Of a DNA stretch of 64,000 nt, positions 47,822 to 57,865 are shown piece by piece. The notes under the pieces were generated by a model, which was not told the DNA's origin, ran no database searches, and saw only the letters and a list, made by a program, of their open reading frames with translations. The stretch's first letter is position 1; each line of letters begins with the position of its first letter. Source of the stretch: Brachybacterium sp. Z12 (lineage in GTDB: Bacteria > Actinomycetota > Actinomycetes > Actinomycetales > Dermabacteraceae); contig NZ_CP060496.1 in assembly GCF_014400405.1 (NCBI RefSeq), positions 3,224,001 to 3,288,000 on the forward strand, in the 5' to 3' direction. The position numbers and the translations under genes are program-made.

Positions 47822-49137
47822 ATGACCGCTGCCGCTCGCCCGCCGATGGGCTGGAACTCCTGGGACAGCTACGGCACCACCGTCACCGAGGCGGAGGTGC
47901 TGGCCAATGCCCGCTTCCTCGCGGAGCACCTGGCGCCCTACGGCTGGGACACGGTGGTGGTCGACATCGACTGGTCGGACCCCTCGGCCCGCTCTCATGG
48001 CTACAACGTCGGCGCCCCGCTGGTGATGGACGAGCACGGCCGGCTGCTGCCGGACCCGGGCCGCTTCCCGAGCGCCGCGGACGGGGCCGGTTTCGGGCCG
48101 CTCGCGGAGCAGGTCCATGCGCTCGGCCTGCGCCTGGGGATCCACGTGATGCGGGGGATCCCGCGCCGCGCCGTCGAGGCGGATGCCCCGGTCCTCGGCA
48201 CCGACCTGCGCGCCTCGGACATCGCCGACCCCACCAACTCCTGCGAGTGGAACCCGCACATGGTGGGCATCGACCACTCCGTGCCCGGAGCTCACGCCTA
48301 CTACGACTCGGTGCTCGCGCTGTACGCGGGATGGGGCGTGGACTTCCTCAAGGTCGACGACATGCTGTGGCCGTACCAGGCCGCCGAGATCGAGGCGTTC
48401 TCCGCGGCGATCGAGGGCTGCGGGCGGCCGGTGCGGCTGAGCCTCTCCCCGGGACGGGACCTGTCGCTGACCCGCCTTCCGCACCTGCGCGAGCACGCCA
48501 CCATGTGGCGGATCTGCGATGATCTGTGGGACCAGTGGGAGGACATCGAGGCGAACTTCGCCCGCTTCGCCCGCTGGGCCCCGCATGCCGGTCCCGAGGG
48601 CTGGGCCGACGGCGACATGCTGCCGCTGGGCCGGATCGGGATCCGTGCCGAGCGTGGCGAACCCCGCGATGACCTGCTCACCCCGGACGAGCGCCGCACC
48701 CTGATGACGCTGTGGGTGATCGCGCGCTCCCCGCTGATGGTGGGCGGGGACCTGCCCAGCTCCGATCCGGCGACGATCGCGCTGCTGTCGAATGCCGACG
48801 TGCTCGCGGTGCACCGCGAGGGGCACGGCGCGCGCGAGGTATTCCGGGAGGATCCGCTGATCCTGTGGACCGCCGGAGGGCCCCGCGGCGAGCGCTATGT
48901 CGCCGCCTTCAACACCGGCGAGGACGAGCTCGCGGTCTCCCTCGACAGTCAGGACGTGGGCCTGCCCGCAATGCTCGAGGGTGAGGTGCGGGAGCTGTGG
49001 TCGGGCGAGATCGTGCCGGCACGTGCGGTGAGCGTGCAGTCCGACGAGGCACGCGGCGTCGCCCCCGGCTCGACCGCGCTCGACGTGCGGATCCCCCACA
49101 CGGGGCGGTGCTGCTGCGGTATCCGGCGGTGGGCTGA
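47822..49137 (+). CDS. GH27-type alpha-galactosidase
   Basis: About 438 residues without a signal peptide, so intracellular. It hydrolyses terminal alpha-D-galactose (or beta-L-arabinopyranose in some members). Conserved: PPMGWNSWDSYG at 8-19, VVDIDWSDP near 43, the nucleophile in DFLKVDDMLWPY near 178 (Asp) and the acid/base region MWRICDDLWDQW near 228 (Asp). IARSPLMVGGDL near 303 is also typical. The last 12 residues shift frame at the C run 49092-49096 and then end PPHGAVLLRYPAVG. Same strand and only four bases after the oxidase. Confidence 0.88.
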
Positions 49138-49139
49138 GC

Positions 49140-49986
49140 TCACATCGGCGCGTAGCGCGAGCGCAGCACCGAGTAGAGGCCGAAGAGCACGAGTCCGGCG
49201 CCGATGATCGCGAGCACCACGGAACCGGCGGGGAGATCGGCCATCGTCTTCAGCGCGCCGTCGAGCCCGGTCGCCTTCTCCGGATCCGCGCCGAGGCCGG
49301 CCCAGCCGAACAGCAGGCCCACGCCCACCAGGGCGATGCCCTTGGCGATGTAGCCGAGCACGCCGGTCACCACGATCGCGCGGGCCACCTCCTTGCCGCG
49401 GGGCACGCGCAGCTGGTCCTCGAAGCGTCGGCTCGCGCCGATGTACACGTGGGCGAAGCCGATCACGACGACCACCAGGCCCACCGCCACCACGGCGGCG
49501 CGCCCGCCGGCGCTGCCCATCAGCCCGGCGGTCATCGACGAGGTCTGCTCCCCCGAATCGCTGCCGGCACCGGCCGCGAAGCGCAGGGAGGTCACGGCCA
49601 GCGCCGCATAGACCACGGCCTTGCCGAGCGCCTTGACCACGTGCCACACCCGCTTCTTCGCCTCGCGGGAGGAGGCACGGGCGCCGAACCATGCCTCGGC
49701 CAGGTGCCACAGCGCCAGCGCGGCCATCGCGATCCCGCCGATCCACAGCAGGATGTTCCCGCCCCGGCGCCGAGGCGATCGCCTGCAGCGCACCGGACTG
49801 GTCCGCGTTCTCGGAGGAGCCGCCGAAGGCCATGCGCAGGGCGATCGCCCCGATCAGGGCGTGGACGATCCCGCTCATCACGAAGCCGCCACGGGCGACG
49901 GCCTGGAAGGCGGGATGCTCGGTGACGTCCTGTGCGGCATCCTCGACGGCCTCGGCGCCCTCACGTGCATTCCTGGCTGCTGACAT
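49140..49986 (-). CDS. DUF1206 integral membrane protein
   Basis: About 281 residues made of three repeats of a two-helix unit: ARGGFVMSGIVHALIGAIALRMAFG, then ALGKAVVYAALAVTSLRFAAG, then GVLGYIAKGIALVGVGLLFGWAGLG. Each repeat begins with an aromatic-rich helix, typical of DUF1206. Function unknown. ATG 49986. The frame changes near 49760-49765 (one extra G in the coding strand). Its stop lies three bases from the convergent alpha-galactosidase stop. Confidence 0.82.
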
Positions 49987-50048
49987 GGGATCACTGTAGA
50001 GCGGCGGGCGGCCTCAGGAGCGGGTCGCTGCCACGACCGACCAGGCGG

Positions 50049-52269
50049 TCACGCGCGGGGGCGTCGTGCGTCCACCCGCACCAGCACCTCCGCGTCGTAG
50101 TTCTGCGAGGAGCGCATCTCGCCGCGGTACCAGGAGAGCACCTCACGCTCCGGGTCGCCGGGCACGGCGATCGGGCGGAAGTTGCTCACGGCCGAGCCCT
50201 CGGTGACCGGGGTCCAGGTCCAGCTGCTCCCGGCATCGCGGGTGCGGCCGTGGAAGATCTCGTGGACGCTCAGCGCGGTGCCGTCGCGCGGATCGACCAC
50301 GGTGGAGATCCACAGGGAGTCCGGGTCCGACGGGTCGATCGTGCCGAGGCCGGTGTAGTCCTCCTCGTGGGCGAGCAGCTGCGGGCCGGCGTGCGCGAGG
50401 TGGCGTACCTGCCATTCGCTCTGGCCCGGGGCGAGCACGGCCCACAGGAAGCGGTGGTCGATCGGTGCGGTCTCGCGGCGACTGGTGTCGGTGCCGAGGG
50501 TGTCGTCAGCCCGGGCGGTCATCAGCGCCACCAGCGTGCCGTCCGCGAAGCGTCGCAGGTCGGTGGTCCAGGCGTGGGTCATCGTGGCGCCGCCCCAGGT
50601 GGAGCCGCTGGCGAGCACGCAGGTGAGGTCCTCGGCCCGCGGCGCGGTCTGTGCGAGGCCGCGGCCCAGCTCGCCCACCGCGGTCCCGTCGGCCCGATGC
50701 AGGCGGCCGCCTGCGAGGTAGCCGTGCCAGATGGAGGTGGCGTAGTCGCGGGGATGGTGCTCGGTGATGACCAGGTCGATCCGGTCCTCGGCGCCGAGGT
50801 GGGTGCCGGAGGCGTAGCGGGCGTATCCGTTGACGTAGCCGACCTTCGCGCGGGTCAGCAGGCGTCCGCCGAACTCCCAGGTCTCGCCGTCGTCGTGGGA
50901 GACGAGATAGCAGGGGTCATCGTTGATGGCGCGCACGAAGCAGTGCAGCACGCCGTCCAGACGGTGCACGTTCTGGTAGGTGACGCCGCGCCCGCCGCCG
51001 AGGGTCCGCATCTGCTCCGGGGACTCGAACAGAGTGGTCCAGTCCAGCGCTCGCTCCTCGCCCCAGACAGTCGGGTCGGCGGTCTCGCTGACCCGCCAGC
51101 GGGTGAGGTCGTCGCTCTTGTGACGGCTGTAGACGGCGACCCAGCGCCCGTCGGCCCGGCGCCACAGCGCCGGGTTGTCGTGGTCATCGGATTCGAGGCT
51201 CTCATGGAGCACGACGGTGCGGGCGGAGCCCGGTTCACCGAGCCGGTCGAGGTCCACCACGTGCAGGTTCACGTCCCCTCCGCGCCGCTCGCCGTCGGCC
51301 CCGCCGGTGGAGGCGACTGCTCCGAGCAGCAGCGTGCCGGTCGCGGCGTCGACCAGGGCGCGCTCGTCCTGGAACCAGCACCAGCCGCCGTTGTGGCTGA
51401 TCAGCGCGGTGCGGGCGGTGGTGGGGGCGGGTGAGACGGTGACCAGCTCACCGGCAGCGGCCTGCGATTCGGGGGTCTCGCGGGTGGTGGGGGCGGCGGG
51501 GATCCCGTCGGCCTCGCGCAGCGCGGCGAGCGCGCCCGCCGCCTCGGCGGCGAGGTCCTGCCAGTGGCATTCGATCGAGACGGCGCCGCGGTAGCCGCCC
51601 TCGCGCAGGGAGGCGAGGAAGGCGCGCAGCGGCCAGTCGCCCTGGCCGGGCGGCCGACGGTCGGTGTCGGCGATGTGGGCGTGGGCGACGCGTCCGGCGT
51701 GCTCGCGCACCACCTCGAGGCTCTCCTGCTCGGCCATGATGTGGAAGAGGTCGGCGACCACGCGCATGTCGCCGAGATCGTGCTCGTCGAGGAAGGCGAT
51801 GGCTTCCGCGATGCTGTTGATCTGGTCGGTCTCCCCGCGGTGGAGCGGTTCGAGGATCGCCTCGAGGCCGTGCTCGGCGGCGAGGTCCCGGGCCAGGCGC
51901 ACGGAGCGGGCGAGCTGGGCCCGCGCCGCGGCGGGGTCCACGCCCTCGGGGGTGGATCGTGCGGCGCCGCTGCCCAGCACGATCGTGGCGCCGGGGCGGG
52001 CACGCCGGGCCGCGGCGGTCATCACCAGGCGCAGGTGACCGGCGATGACGCCGGGGTCGGCGGCGGGGTCGGCGAGGCCGAGGCCAGCCGGCGCGATGAC
52101 GGCGAAGGAGGGGCGCCGGCTGCCAGGCGTCGGTCAGCGGCGCCTCCTGCCAGGTCCCGTCGGCGTCCTGGACCAGGAGGTTGTGCAGGATGGTGGGCTC
52201 GACGTAGTCGGCGCCCGCGGCGTAGGCGGCGGCGGTGCCGGCGCGGTCGGTGAGGATCCCGTGCTCCAC
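50049..52269 (-). CDS. Fusion of sugar isomerase-like TIM barrel and BNR-repeat (BNR_4) propeller
   Basis: About 740 residues. Residues 1-270 are an AP-endonuclease-2-type TIM barrel: ADYVEPTI near 21, LEAILEPLHRGETDQI near 135 (Glu), DMRVVADLFHIMAEQE near 165 (Asp, His) and SIECHW near 225 (Glu). A 40-residue linker leads without interruption to a BNR_4-type propeller (ISHNGGWCWFQDERAL, YSRHKSDDL, GVTYQNVHRL, ARYASG, SWTWTPV), seen in putative sugar lyases or hydrolases. GTG 52269 has GGAG upstream. One frame change near 52115 lies in the isomerase part, not at the junction. No signal peptide. Substrate unknown. Confidence 0.75.
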
Positions 52270-52273
52270 TGTC

Positions 52274-53272
52274 TCAGATCTCCTTCAGCAGGGCGGCCAT
52301 GCGATCGCGGGAGTCGGCGGCCTGGGGCAGACCGATCTTGTTCAGGTGGCCGTGGGTGACGCCGCCGCGCACCTCGTACTCGACCTCGACCCCGGCCTCG
52401 GCGAGCTGCTCGGCGTAGCGGCGGGCGCTGGTGCGCAGGTCGTCGAACTCGTCGGACTCGATGTAGGTGCGGGGCAGCACGGACAGCTGCTCACGCGTGC
52501 CCAGGCCCGGGAAGTCGTGGGCGGTGGCGTCTTCGAGGGGCCCGCCGAGGTAGTTCTCGCTCATGCGGCGCATCTTCTGCGGGGTGAAACGCAGCATCTC
52601 GGGCAACTCGGCGAGCGCCGCGGCCTCCTCCTCGGTGGCCTCAGGGTTCAGCGGATGCGCGACCAGGTACATCAGCAGGGACAGCGCGGGGGCCCGTCCC
52701 TGCGCGGCCAGGCGCAGCGAGGCGGCCGCGGCGAGGTTCCCACCGGCGCTCGCCCCACCGAGCGCGAGGCGGTCCGGGTCGATGCCGAGCTGCTCGGCGT
52801 GGGCGCGGGTCCAGTCCACCGCGGCGATCACGTCATCGCACGGGATCGGTGCGCGCACTTCGAGGGCTGGATCGGTGCCGGGGAGCTGACGGGCGGGGCT
52901 GCCACCGGCCGGCTCGTCGCACAGCCGGTAGTCGACGGAGACGACCACGGCATCGGCCCGGCCGGCTACCCCGCGAGCGGTGTGGTCGCCCTCGGGCATG
53001 TCCAGGTCCCCGTGCTGGAAGGAGCCCCCGTGGCAGAAGACGAGCACGGCACGCGGACCGCTCGCCGGGGCGATCGGGGTGTAGACCCGCACCGGGACGG
53101 GGCCGTGCGGGCCCGGTGCCTCCCAGTCCTGGATGCGCAGGTCCCAGCGTTCGGGGCGGCCGTAGGGGGCGTTCCAGGCGGCCTCGTCCTGCGGGCTGAG
53201 CGGTCCGTGGGAGGTGGCGTCGGCGAGGGTGCGCAGGCGGCGCTCCATCTCGGCGGGGGCGGTGACGGTCAT
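52274..53272 (-). CDS. HSL-family alpha/beta hydrolase (esterase), copy 1
   Basis: 332 residues, intact. Hormone-sensitive-lipase family: oxyanion motif CHGGSFQHGD near 80, nucleophile GGASAGGN near 173, acid ESDEFDD near 278, His in THGHLNKIG near 310. No signal peptide. It removes acyl groups from small esters, possibly acetylated oligosaccharides (inference). It lies four bases upstream of the isomerase-BNR fusion gene and 32 bases downstream of a close paralogue. Confidence 0.88.
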   Translation of the reverse strand: MTVTAPAEMERRLRTLADATSHGPLSPQDEAAWNAPYGRPERWDLRIQDWEAPGPHGPVPVRVYTPIAPASGPRAVLVFCHGGSFQHGDLDMPEGDHTARGVAGRADAVVVSVDYRLCDEPAGGSPARQLPGTDPALEVRAPIPCDDVIAAVDWTRAHAEQLGIDPDRLALGGASAGGNLAAAASLRLAAQGRAPALSLLMYLVAHPLNPEATEEEAAALAELPEMLRFTPQKMRRMSENYLGGPLEDATAHDFPGLGTREQLSVLPRTYIESDEFDDLRTSARRYAEQLAEAGVEVEYEVRGGVTHGHLNKIGLPQAADSRDRMAALLKEI

Positions 53273-53304
53273 CGGGGGAAGGTCCTCTCGGGGCAGTGCC
53301 GGGG

Positions 53305-54318
53305 TCAGAGGTCGGTGAGGATCTCGGCCAGGCGGTCCATGGTCTGCGCGGCCTCGGGCAGTCCGATCCGGTTCAGATGGCCGTGGGCGACGCCCTCGCG
53401 CACCACGTACTCGACCGCGACGCCTGCCGCGGTGAGCTGCTCGGCGTACCGGCGCGCGCTGATGCGCAGATCGTCGAACTCATCCGATTCGATATACGTC
53501 CGGGGCAGCACGGACAGCTGCTCGGGCGTGCCCAGGCCCGGGAAGTCGTCGGTCGTGGCGTCAGCCAGCGGCCTGCCGAGGTAGTTCTCCGACATCAGGG
53601 TCATCGTGGACCGGTTGAACCGCATCATCTGGGGGACGCCCGCGAGCACCTCGGTCTCCTCCGCGGTGGGCTCGGGACTCACCGGATGCGCGACCGGGTA
53701 CAGCAGCAGCGACGCCGCCGGGCTCTCACCCCGCTGGGCGAGGTGGAGCGTGGTCGCCGCGGCGAGGTTCCCGCCGGCGCTCGCCCCGCCGAGCGCGAGA
53801 CGCTGTCCGTCGATCCCGAGCTCAGTCGCGTTCTGGCGCGTCCATCGCACCGCTGCGACCAGGTCCTGGAGAGGGATCGGGGCGCGCACCACGACCTCGG
53901 GGCCGGGGAGGCGGCGGGCACGACGACCGCCGAGCTCGGGCGGTTCGTCGCACAGCCGGTAGTCGACCGAGACGACGACCGCTCCCGCGCGGCCCGCGAC
54001 GCCGCGGGCGACCGCGTCGGCCTCGGGCATGTCGAGGTCCCCGTGCATGAAGCCTCCGCCGTGGCACCACACCAGGACCGGCCGTGCAGCGGTCGCGGGG
54101 GCGGCCGGGGTGTAGACCCGCACGGGCACCGGCCCGTATGGGCCTGGGACCTCGCGGTCCTCGATGCGCAGGTCCCACTGCTCGTGCGGGCCGTACGGGG
54201 CGTCCCAGGCCGCGAGCGCGGCGGGATCGACCTCGTCCCAGGTGGCGGCGCCGCGCAGGGCGGGCAGGCGATCGCGCATGGGGACGGCGGGCTGGGGTGT
54301 GTCCGAGATGGCGGGCAC
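53305..54318 (-). CDS. HSL-family alpha/beta hydrolase (esterase), copy 2
   Basis: 337 residues, intact. Same motifs as the neighbour: WCHGGGFMHGD, GGASAGGN, ESDEFDDLR, AHGHLNRIG. Long stretches match the first copy (LSVLPRTYIESDEFDD, SARRYAEQL), so the pair arose by tandem duplication. I chose GTG 54318 because GGAG precedes it by eight bases. The reading frame is open further upstream into rhaM, but there it is out of frame with the mutarotase start. Confidence 0.87.
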   Translation of the reverse strand: MPAISDTPQPAVPMRDRLPALRGAATWDEVDPAALAAWDAPYGPHEQWDLRIEDREVPGPYGPVPVRVYTPAAPATAARPVLVWCHGGGFMHGDLDMPEADAVARGVAGRAGAVVVSVDYRLCDEPPELGGRRARRLPGPEVVVRAPIPLQDLVAAVRWTRQNATELGIDGQRLALGGASAGGNLAAATTLHLAQRGESPAASLLLYPVAHPVSPEPTAEETEVLAGVPQMMRFNRSTMTLMSENYLGRPLADATTDDFPGLGTPEQLSVLPRTYIESDEFDDLRISARRYAEQLTAAGVAVEYVVREGVAHGHLNRIGLPEAAQTMDRLAEILTDL

Positions 54319-54409
54319 GGGGTCTCCTGCGGGTCGGGACGAGAGGTGATCCGAGAAGGATGCGACAGCACAAGCCGCACGGCAAGCGCTGTCCGCCATG
54401 TGTGGACGC

Positions 54410-54834
54410 TCAGGGCAGGTGGAAGTACTGCGGCAGCACCTGCTTCTCCCCGCCGCCGGGGGCGAAGTACTCCCCATCGCCGCCTCCCAGCGCGGGGAGA
54501 TCGCGGCGCGGCCCATCGCCTCCTGCGCGGCGTCGACGTCGTCGGCCTCGAAGTAGCCCACGACCATGCCGTCCTCCGCCCGCAGGAACAGCGAGTAGTT
54601 GCGCCAGCCGGCATCCGTCAGCGCAGTGCGCATCTCTTCCCAGACGTCCTGATGGGCGGCGACGTACTCGGTGAGCTTCTCCGGGCGCACGTGCAGCAGG
54701 AAGCAGCAGCGGTGAGGGCTGCGGGCGGGGCTGGTGGCGAGCAGTGCGGCCAGGTCTGGGGCGGGCTCTGCCGCACCTGTGCTGGAACCGTTCACGGGAC
54801 CTTGTGCATTCGTGTCATGCGCGGACATACCCAT
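54410..54834 (-). CDS. rhaM: L-rhamnose mutarotase
   Basis: About 142 residues; the usual 105-residue domain follows a 38-residue N-terminal extension. It interconverts L-rhamnose anomers ahead of the isomerase. The domain shows CCFLLHVRPEKLTEYVAAHQDVWEEM near 43 (catalytic His in AAHQDVW), WRNYSLFLR near 80 and YFEADD near 98, and ends LPQYFHLP. ATG 54834 has GGAGG seven bases upstream. The frame breaks near 54477, a G run one base short. First gene of a minus-strand group with the two esterases and the isomerase-BNR gene. Confidence 0.87.
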
Positions 54835-54857
54835 ACGACTTCCTCCAAAAAAGGCGT

Positions 54858-54868
54858 TGACAGTGTCA
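54858..54868. promoter_or_regulatory. Palindrome TGACAGTGTCA before rhaM
   Basis: Perfect odd palindrome TGACA-G-TGTCA, 24 bases upstream of the rhaM start and separated from its GGAGG by a run of six T (minus strand). A GntR-type operator is possible. Unlike the LacI-type sites elsewhere in the window. Confidence 0.4.
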
Positions 54869-55000
54869 GAGACCGCGCGACGGGCGACGGCCCGGGCGCG
54901 AGATCGGCCAGCTGGACATGCAGACGCTCCTCGACCGCCTTCACGGCGTGGAACCTGGCTCGATGCCACCACCACACATCCGGCAAGGGAGGGCTCCCTC

Positions 55001-56373
55001 TCAGGCCTGCACCCGCTCGCCGTAGCGCTCGACCTCGATCTCCTCGAGGGTCTTCCCGCGCGTGTTCGGCGCGCCGACAACCCCGATGACGAGAGAGGCG
55101 AGCAGCAGCGCGATCATGATCATGCCGACTGCCGGCACGCCCTGCGAGGCCAGAAGGACGGGGAAGAAGTAGCTGAGCAAGCCCACGGCGATGCGGGCGA
55201 CGAAGAACAGCACGCCCTGCGCGCTCGCTCGGTATGCGGTCGCGAACATCTCGGCCGTCCACAGGGCGTAGAAGGCCTGCGCGCCGATGCCAGCCGAAAT
55301 GCCCCAGAGGACCGCGAAGAGGATGAGCAGGGGTGTGGTGACGTGCGCGAACACCAGGAGCATCCACGCGACGATGCCCAGCCCGGCGCCGATCCCGTAG
55401 AGCAATCGTCGGTCGACCTTGTCGCCGAGCAGCATGAAGCCGAGATAGGTGGCGACCACGGTCATGGTCCACAGCAGCACCTGCAGGAGGTTCTGGTGCG
55501 CGGGGTCAGCGACGCCTGCGGTCTCGTAGACGCGCGGCATGAAGATGCCCATCTGTCCGGCGACCGTGTTCCACAGGGCGTAGACGCCGACCAGGAAGAG
55601 GAGGGCCGTGATGTTCTTCGGATGCGAGAGGAGCTCGCGCAGCCCGCGGTGCTTCACGCTGCGGCCCGCGGCGACCGCCTCGTCGCGCTCCTTCTTCTGC
55701 GCGGTCCAGATATCGGATTCAGCGAGTCCGCGGCGCACCCACCAGGTGATCAAGGCGATCACGAACAGGTGCACGAAGATGATGCGGGAGCCGAACAGGC
55801 CCAGCGGCACGAGCGCAGTGGCGAGTGCGAAGACGATGGCCGGCCCGAGCGACCAGGCGAGCTGCGCGGTGCCGACATGGCGAGCGCGCCTCTTGTGCGG
55901 TGCCTGCTCAGCGATGTACGTCCAGGCGACGGGCACGCCGGCGCCGACGGCGATGCCGGTGAGGATGACGCCCAGCACGAGCATCCACGCCTGCACCGCG
56001 CAGATGACGAACAGTGTGCCGACCATGTACAGGATCAGGTCGTAGGTGTAGATGAACTTGCGGCCGTAGCGGTCGCCGAGGGGCCCACCGATCAGCGCAC
56101 CGATTCCTGCACCGAAGGCGTTGGCCGAGAGCGCCGCGACAAGGCCCACGATCCAGTTCGAGAAGCCGAAGTACTCCTGCCAGAACGTGAGGCTGGTGGC
56201 CAGCGCAATGATGGATCCGGCCTCGATGTAGTTGGACATCGAGACCGCGATCGTGGCTTTCCAGCCGCGCACCGCGGCGCCGGCGGCTCGGCGGAGTTGC
56301 GCCCTCCCTGTGCGGAGGCGATGGGCCCTCCCGGCGCCTCGCCGCTCTGGGCGCGGTGATCTGGGGACATCAT
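55001..56373 (-). CDS. MFS metabolite:H+ symporter, candidate L-rhamnose importer
   Basis: About 457 residues with twelve predicted membrane helices. The MFS signature GGPLGDRYGRKF lies near residue 95, and a central cytoplasmic loop (AQKKERDEAVAAGRS) near 225. It belongs to the sugar-transporter/metabolite:proton symporter group. I take ATG 56373 (MMSPDHRAQ) with GGGAGG upstream. One base is missing near 56285, linking this start to the frame opening at VRGWKATIAV; GTG 56272 is the alternative without a correction. Divergent from rhaI, sharing the intergenic operator, so rhamnose is the likely substrate (inference). Confidence 0.82.
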
Positions 56374-56450
56374 GACGGTGGCCTCCCTGGTGCCGACTTG
56401 CTGGCGTCGTTGCCGCGGCCGATGGACACCATCAGCCGCTGCGCATTCCC

Positions 56451-56499
56451 TTGTCGGGAGCGCGGCGACGATGCTACTCTCGAACTTGAGTCGTTTCAA
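56451..56499 (+). promoter_or_regulatory. rha operon promoter and LacI-type operator
   Basis: TTGTCG (56451-56456), an 18-base spacer and TACTCT (56475-56480). The imperfect palindrome TTGAGTCGTTTCAA (56486-56499) covers the expected transcription start. Between the divergent MFS transporter and rhaI genes. The LacI gene at 62778-63788 is the nearest candidate regulator. Confidence 0.55.
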
Positions 56500-56603
56500 C
56501 CACCGATGTTCCGACCGCAGCCGTCTCTGGCCCGCCCGGATCCCTGCCCTCATCGCTGAGGAGCAGGACCGTGCGGGGCATGTTCTCCGAGGAGCCCGCC
56601 ACC

Positions 56604-57780
56604 GTGACCACACCCACCGCCTTCCCCGCCGACGTCGCCCGCGACCTCACCGACTTCACGATCGAGGTGCCCAGCTGGGGCTACGGCAACTCCGGCACCC
56701 GCTTCAAGGTGTTCGGCACCCCGGCACGCCGCGCGACCCTTCGAGAAGATCGCGGACGCCGCCCAGACCAACGCCTTCACGGGCTCCGCGCCGCGGGTCT
56801 CCTTGCACTACCCCTGGGACAAGGTCGAGGACTTCGGGCAGCTGAAGAAGTTCGCCGACGAGCAGGGCGTGCGCATCGGCATGATCAACTCCAACACCTT
56901 CCAGGACGAGGAGTACAAGTTCGGCTCCCTCACCAACGGGGACAAGACCATCCGCCGGCGCGCGATCGACCATCACCTCGAGTGCATCGACGTCATGCGC
57001 GCCACCGGCTCGAAGGAGATGAAGATCTGGCTGGCCGACGGCACCAACTACGCCGGCCAGGACTCGATCCGCGCCCGCCAGGACCGCCTGGCCGAATCGC
57101 TGCAGGAGATCTACCAGGGCCTCGGGGACGACGAGCGCCTGGTGCTCGAGTACAAGTTCTTCGAGCCGGCGTTCTACCACACCGACGTCCCGGACTGGGG
57201 CACGAGCCTGCTGCACTGCCTCGCCCTCGGCGAGAAGGCGCTGGTCGTCCTTGACACAGGCCACCATGCCCCCGGTACGAACATCGAGTTCATCGTCGCC
57301 CAGCTGCTGCGCCAGAACCGGCTCGGCGCCTTCGACTTCAACTCCCGCAACTACGCCGACGACGACCTGATCGTCGGCTCTGCGGATCCGTTCCAGCTGT
57401 TCCGCATCCTGTTCGAAATCGTGCAGCAGGGTGCGCACCGGCCCGAGGCGGGCGTGAACTTCATGCTCGATCAGTGCCACTACCTCGAGTCCAAGATCCA
57501 GGCCCAGATCCGTTCCGTGCTGAACGTGCAGGAGACCCTCGCGAAGACCCTGCTGGTGGATCGTGAGGCCCTCGCCGATGCGCAGGAGCGCAACGACGTC
57601 ATGGAGGCCAACGCGATTCTGATGGACGCGTTCTGGACCGACGTGCGCCCGGCCCTGGCCGCGCTGCGCGAAGAGCGGGGCCTGCCCGCCGATCCCTTCG
57701 CCGCGTTCCGTGCCAGCGGCTACGAGGAGAAGGTCGCCGCCGAGCGCGTCGGCGGCAACCAGGCCGGCTGGGGCGCCTGA
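56604..57780 (+). CDS. rhaI: L-rhamnose isomerase
   Basis: About 393 residues. It converts L-rhamnose to L-rhamnulose. Seen: EVPSWGYGNSGTRFKVFGTPG near 20, HYPWDKVEDF near 68, LEYKFFEPAFYHTDVPDWGTS near 178 (Glu, His metal region), LDTGHHAPGTNIEF near 215 and AFDFNSRNYADDDL near 248. GTG 56604 is chosen: GAGGAG lies eight bases upstream and MTTPTAF matches homologues. Two closely spaced one-base losses near 56722 and 56741 (GTPGTPRDPFEK restored). First gene of rhaI-rhaD-rhaB-lldD. Confidence 0.92.
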
Positions 57781-57865
57781 GCGCTCCCCGTCGGCGCGCC
57801 TCTCGCGCCGCGTTTTCGACAACTGCCTGAACCATCTCGTGATCTCCCGAAGGAGTCCTCTCGCC

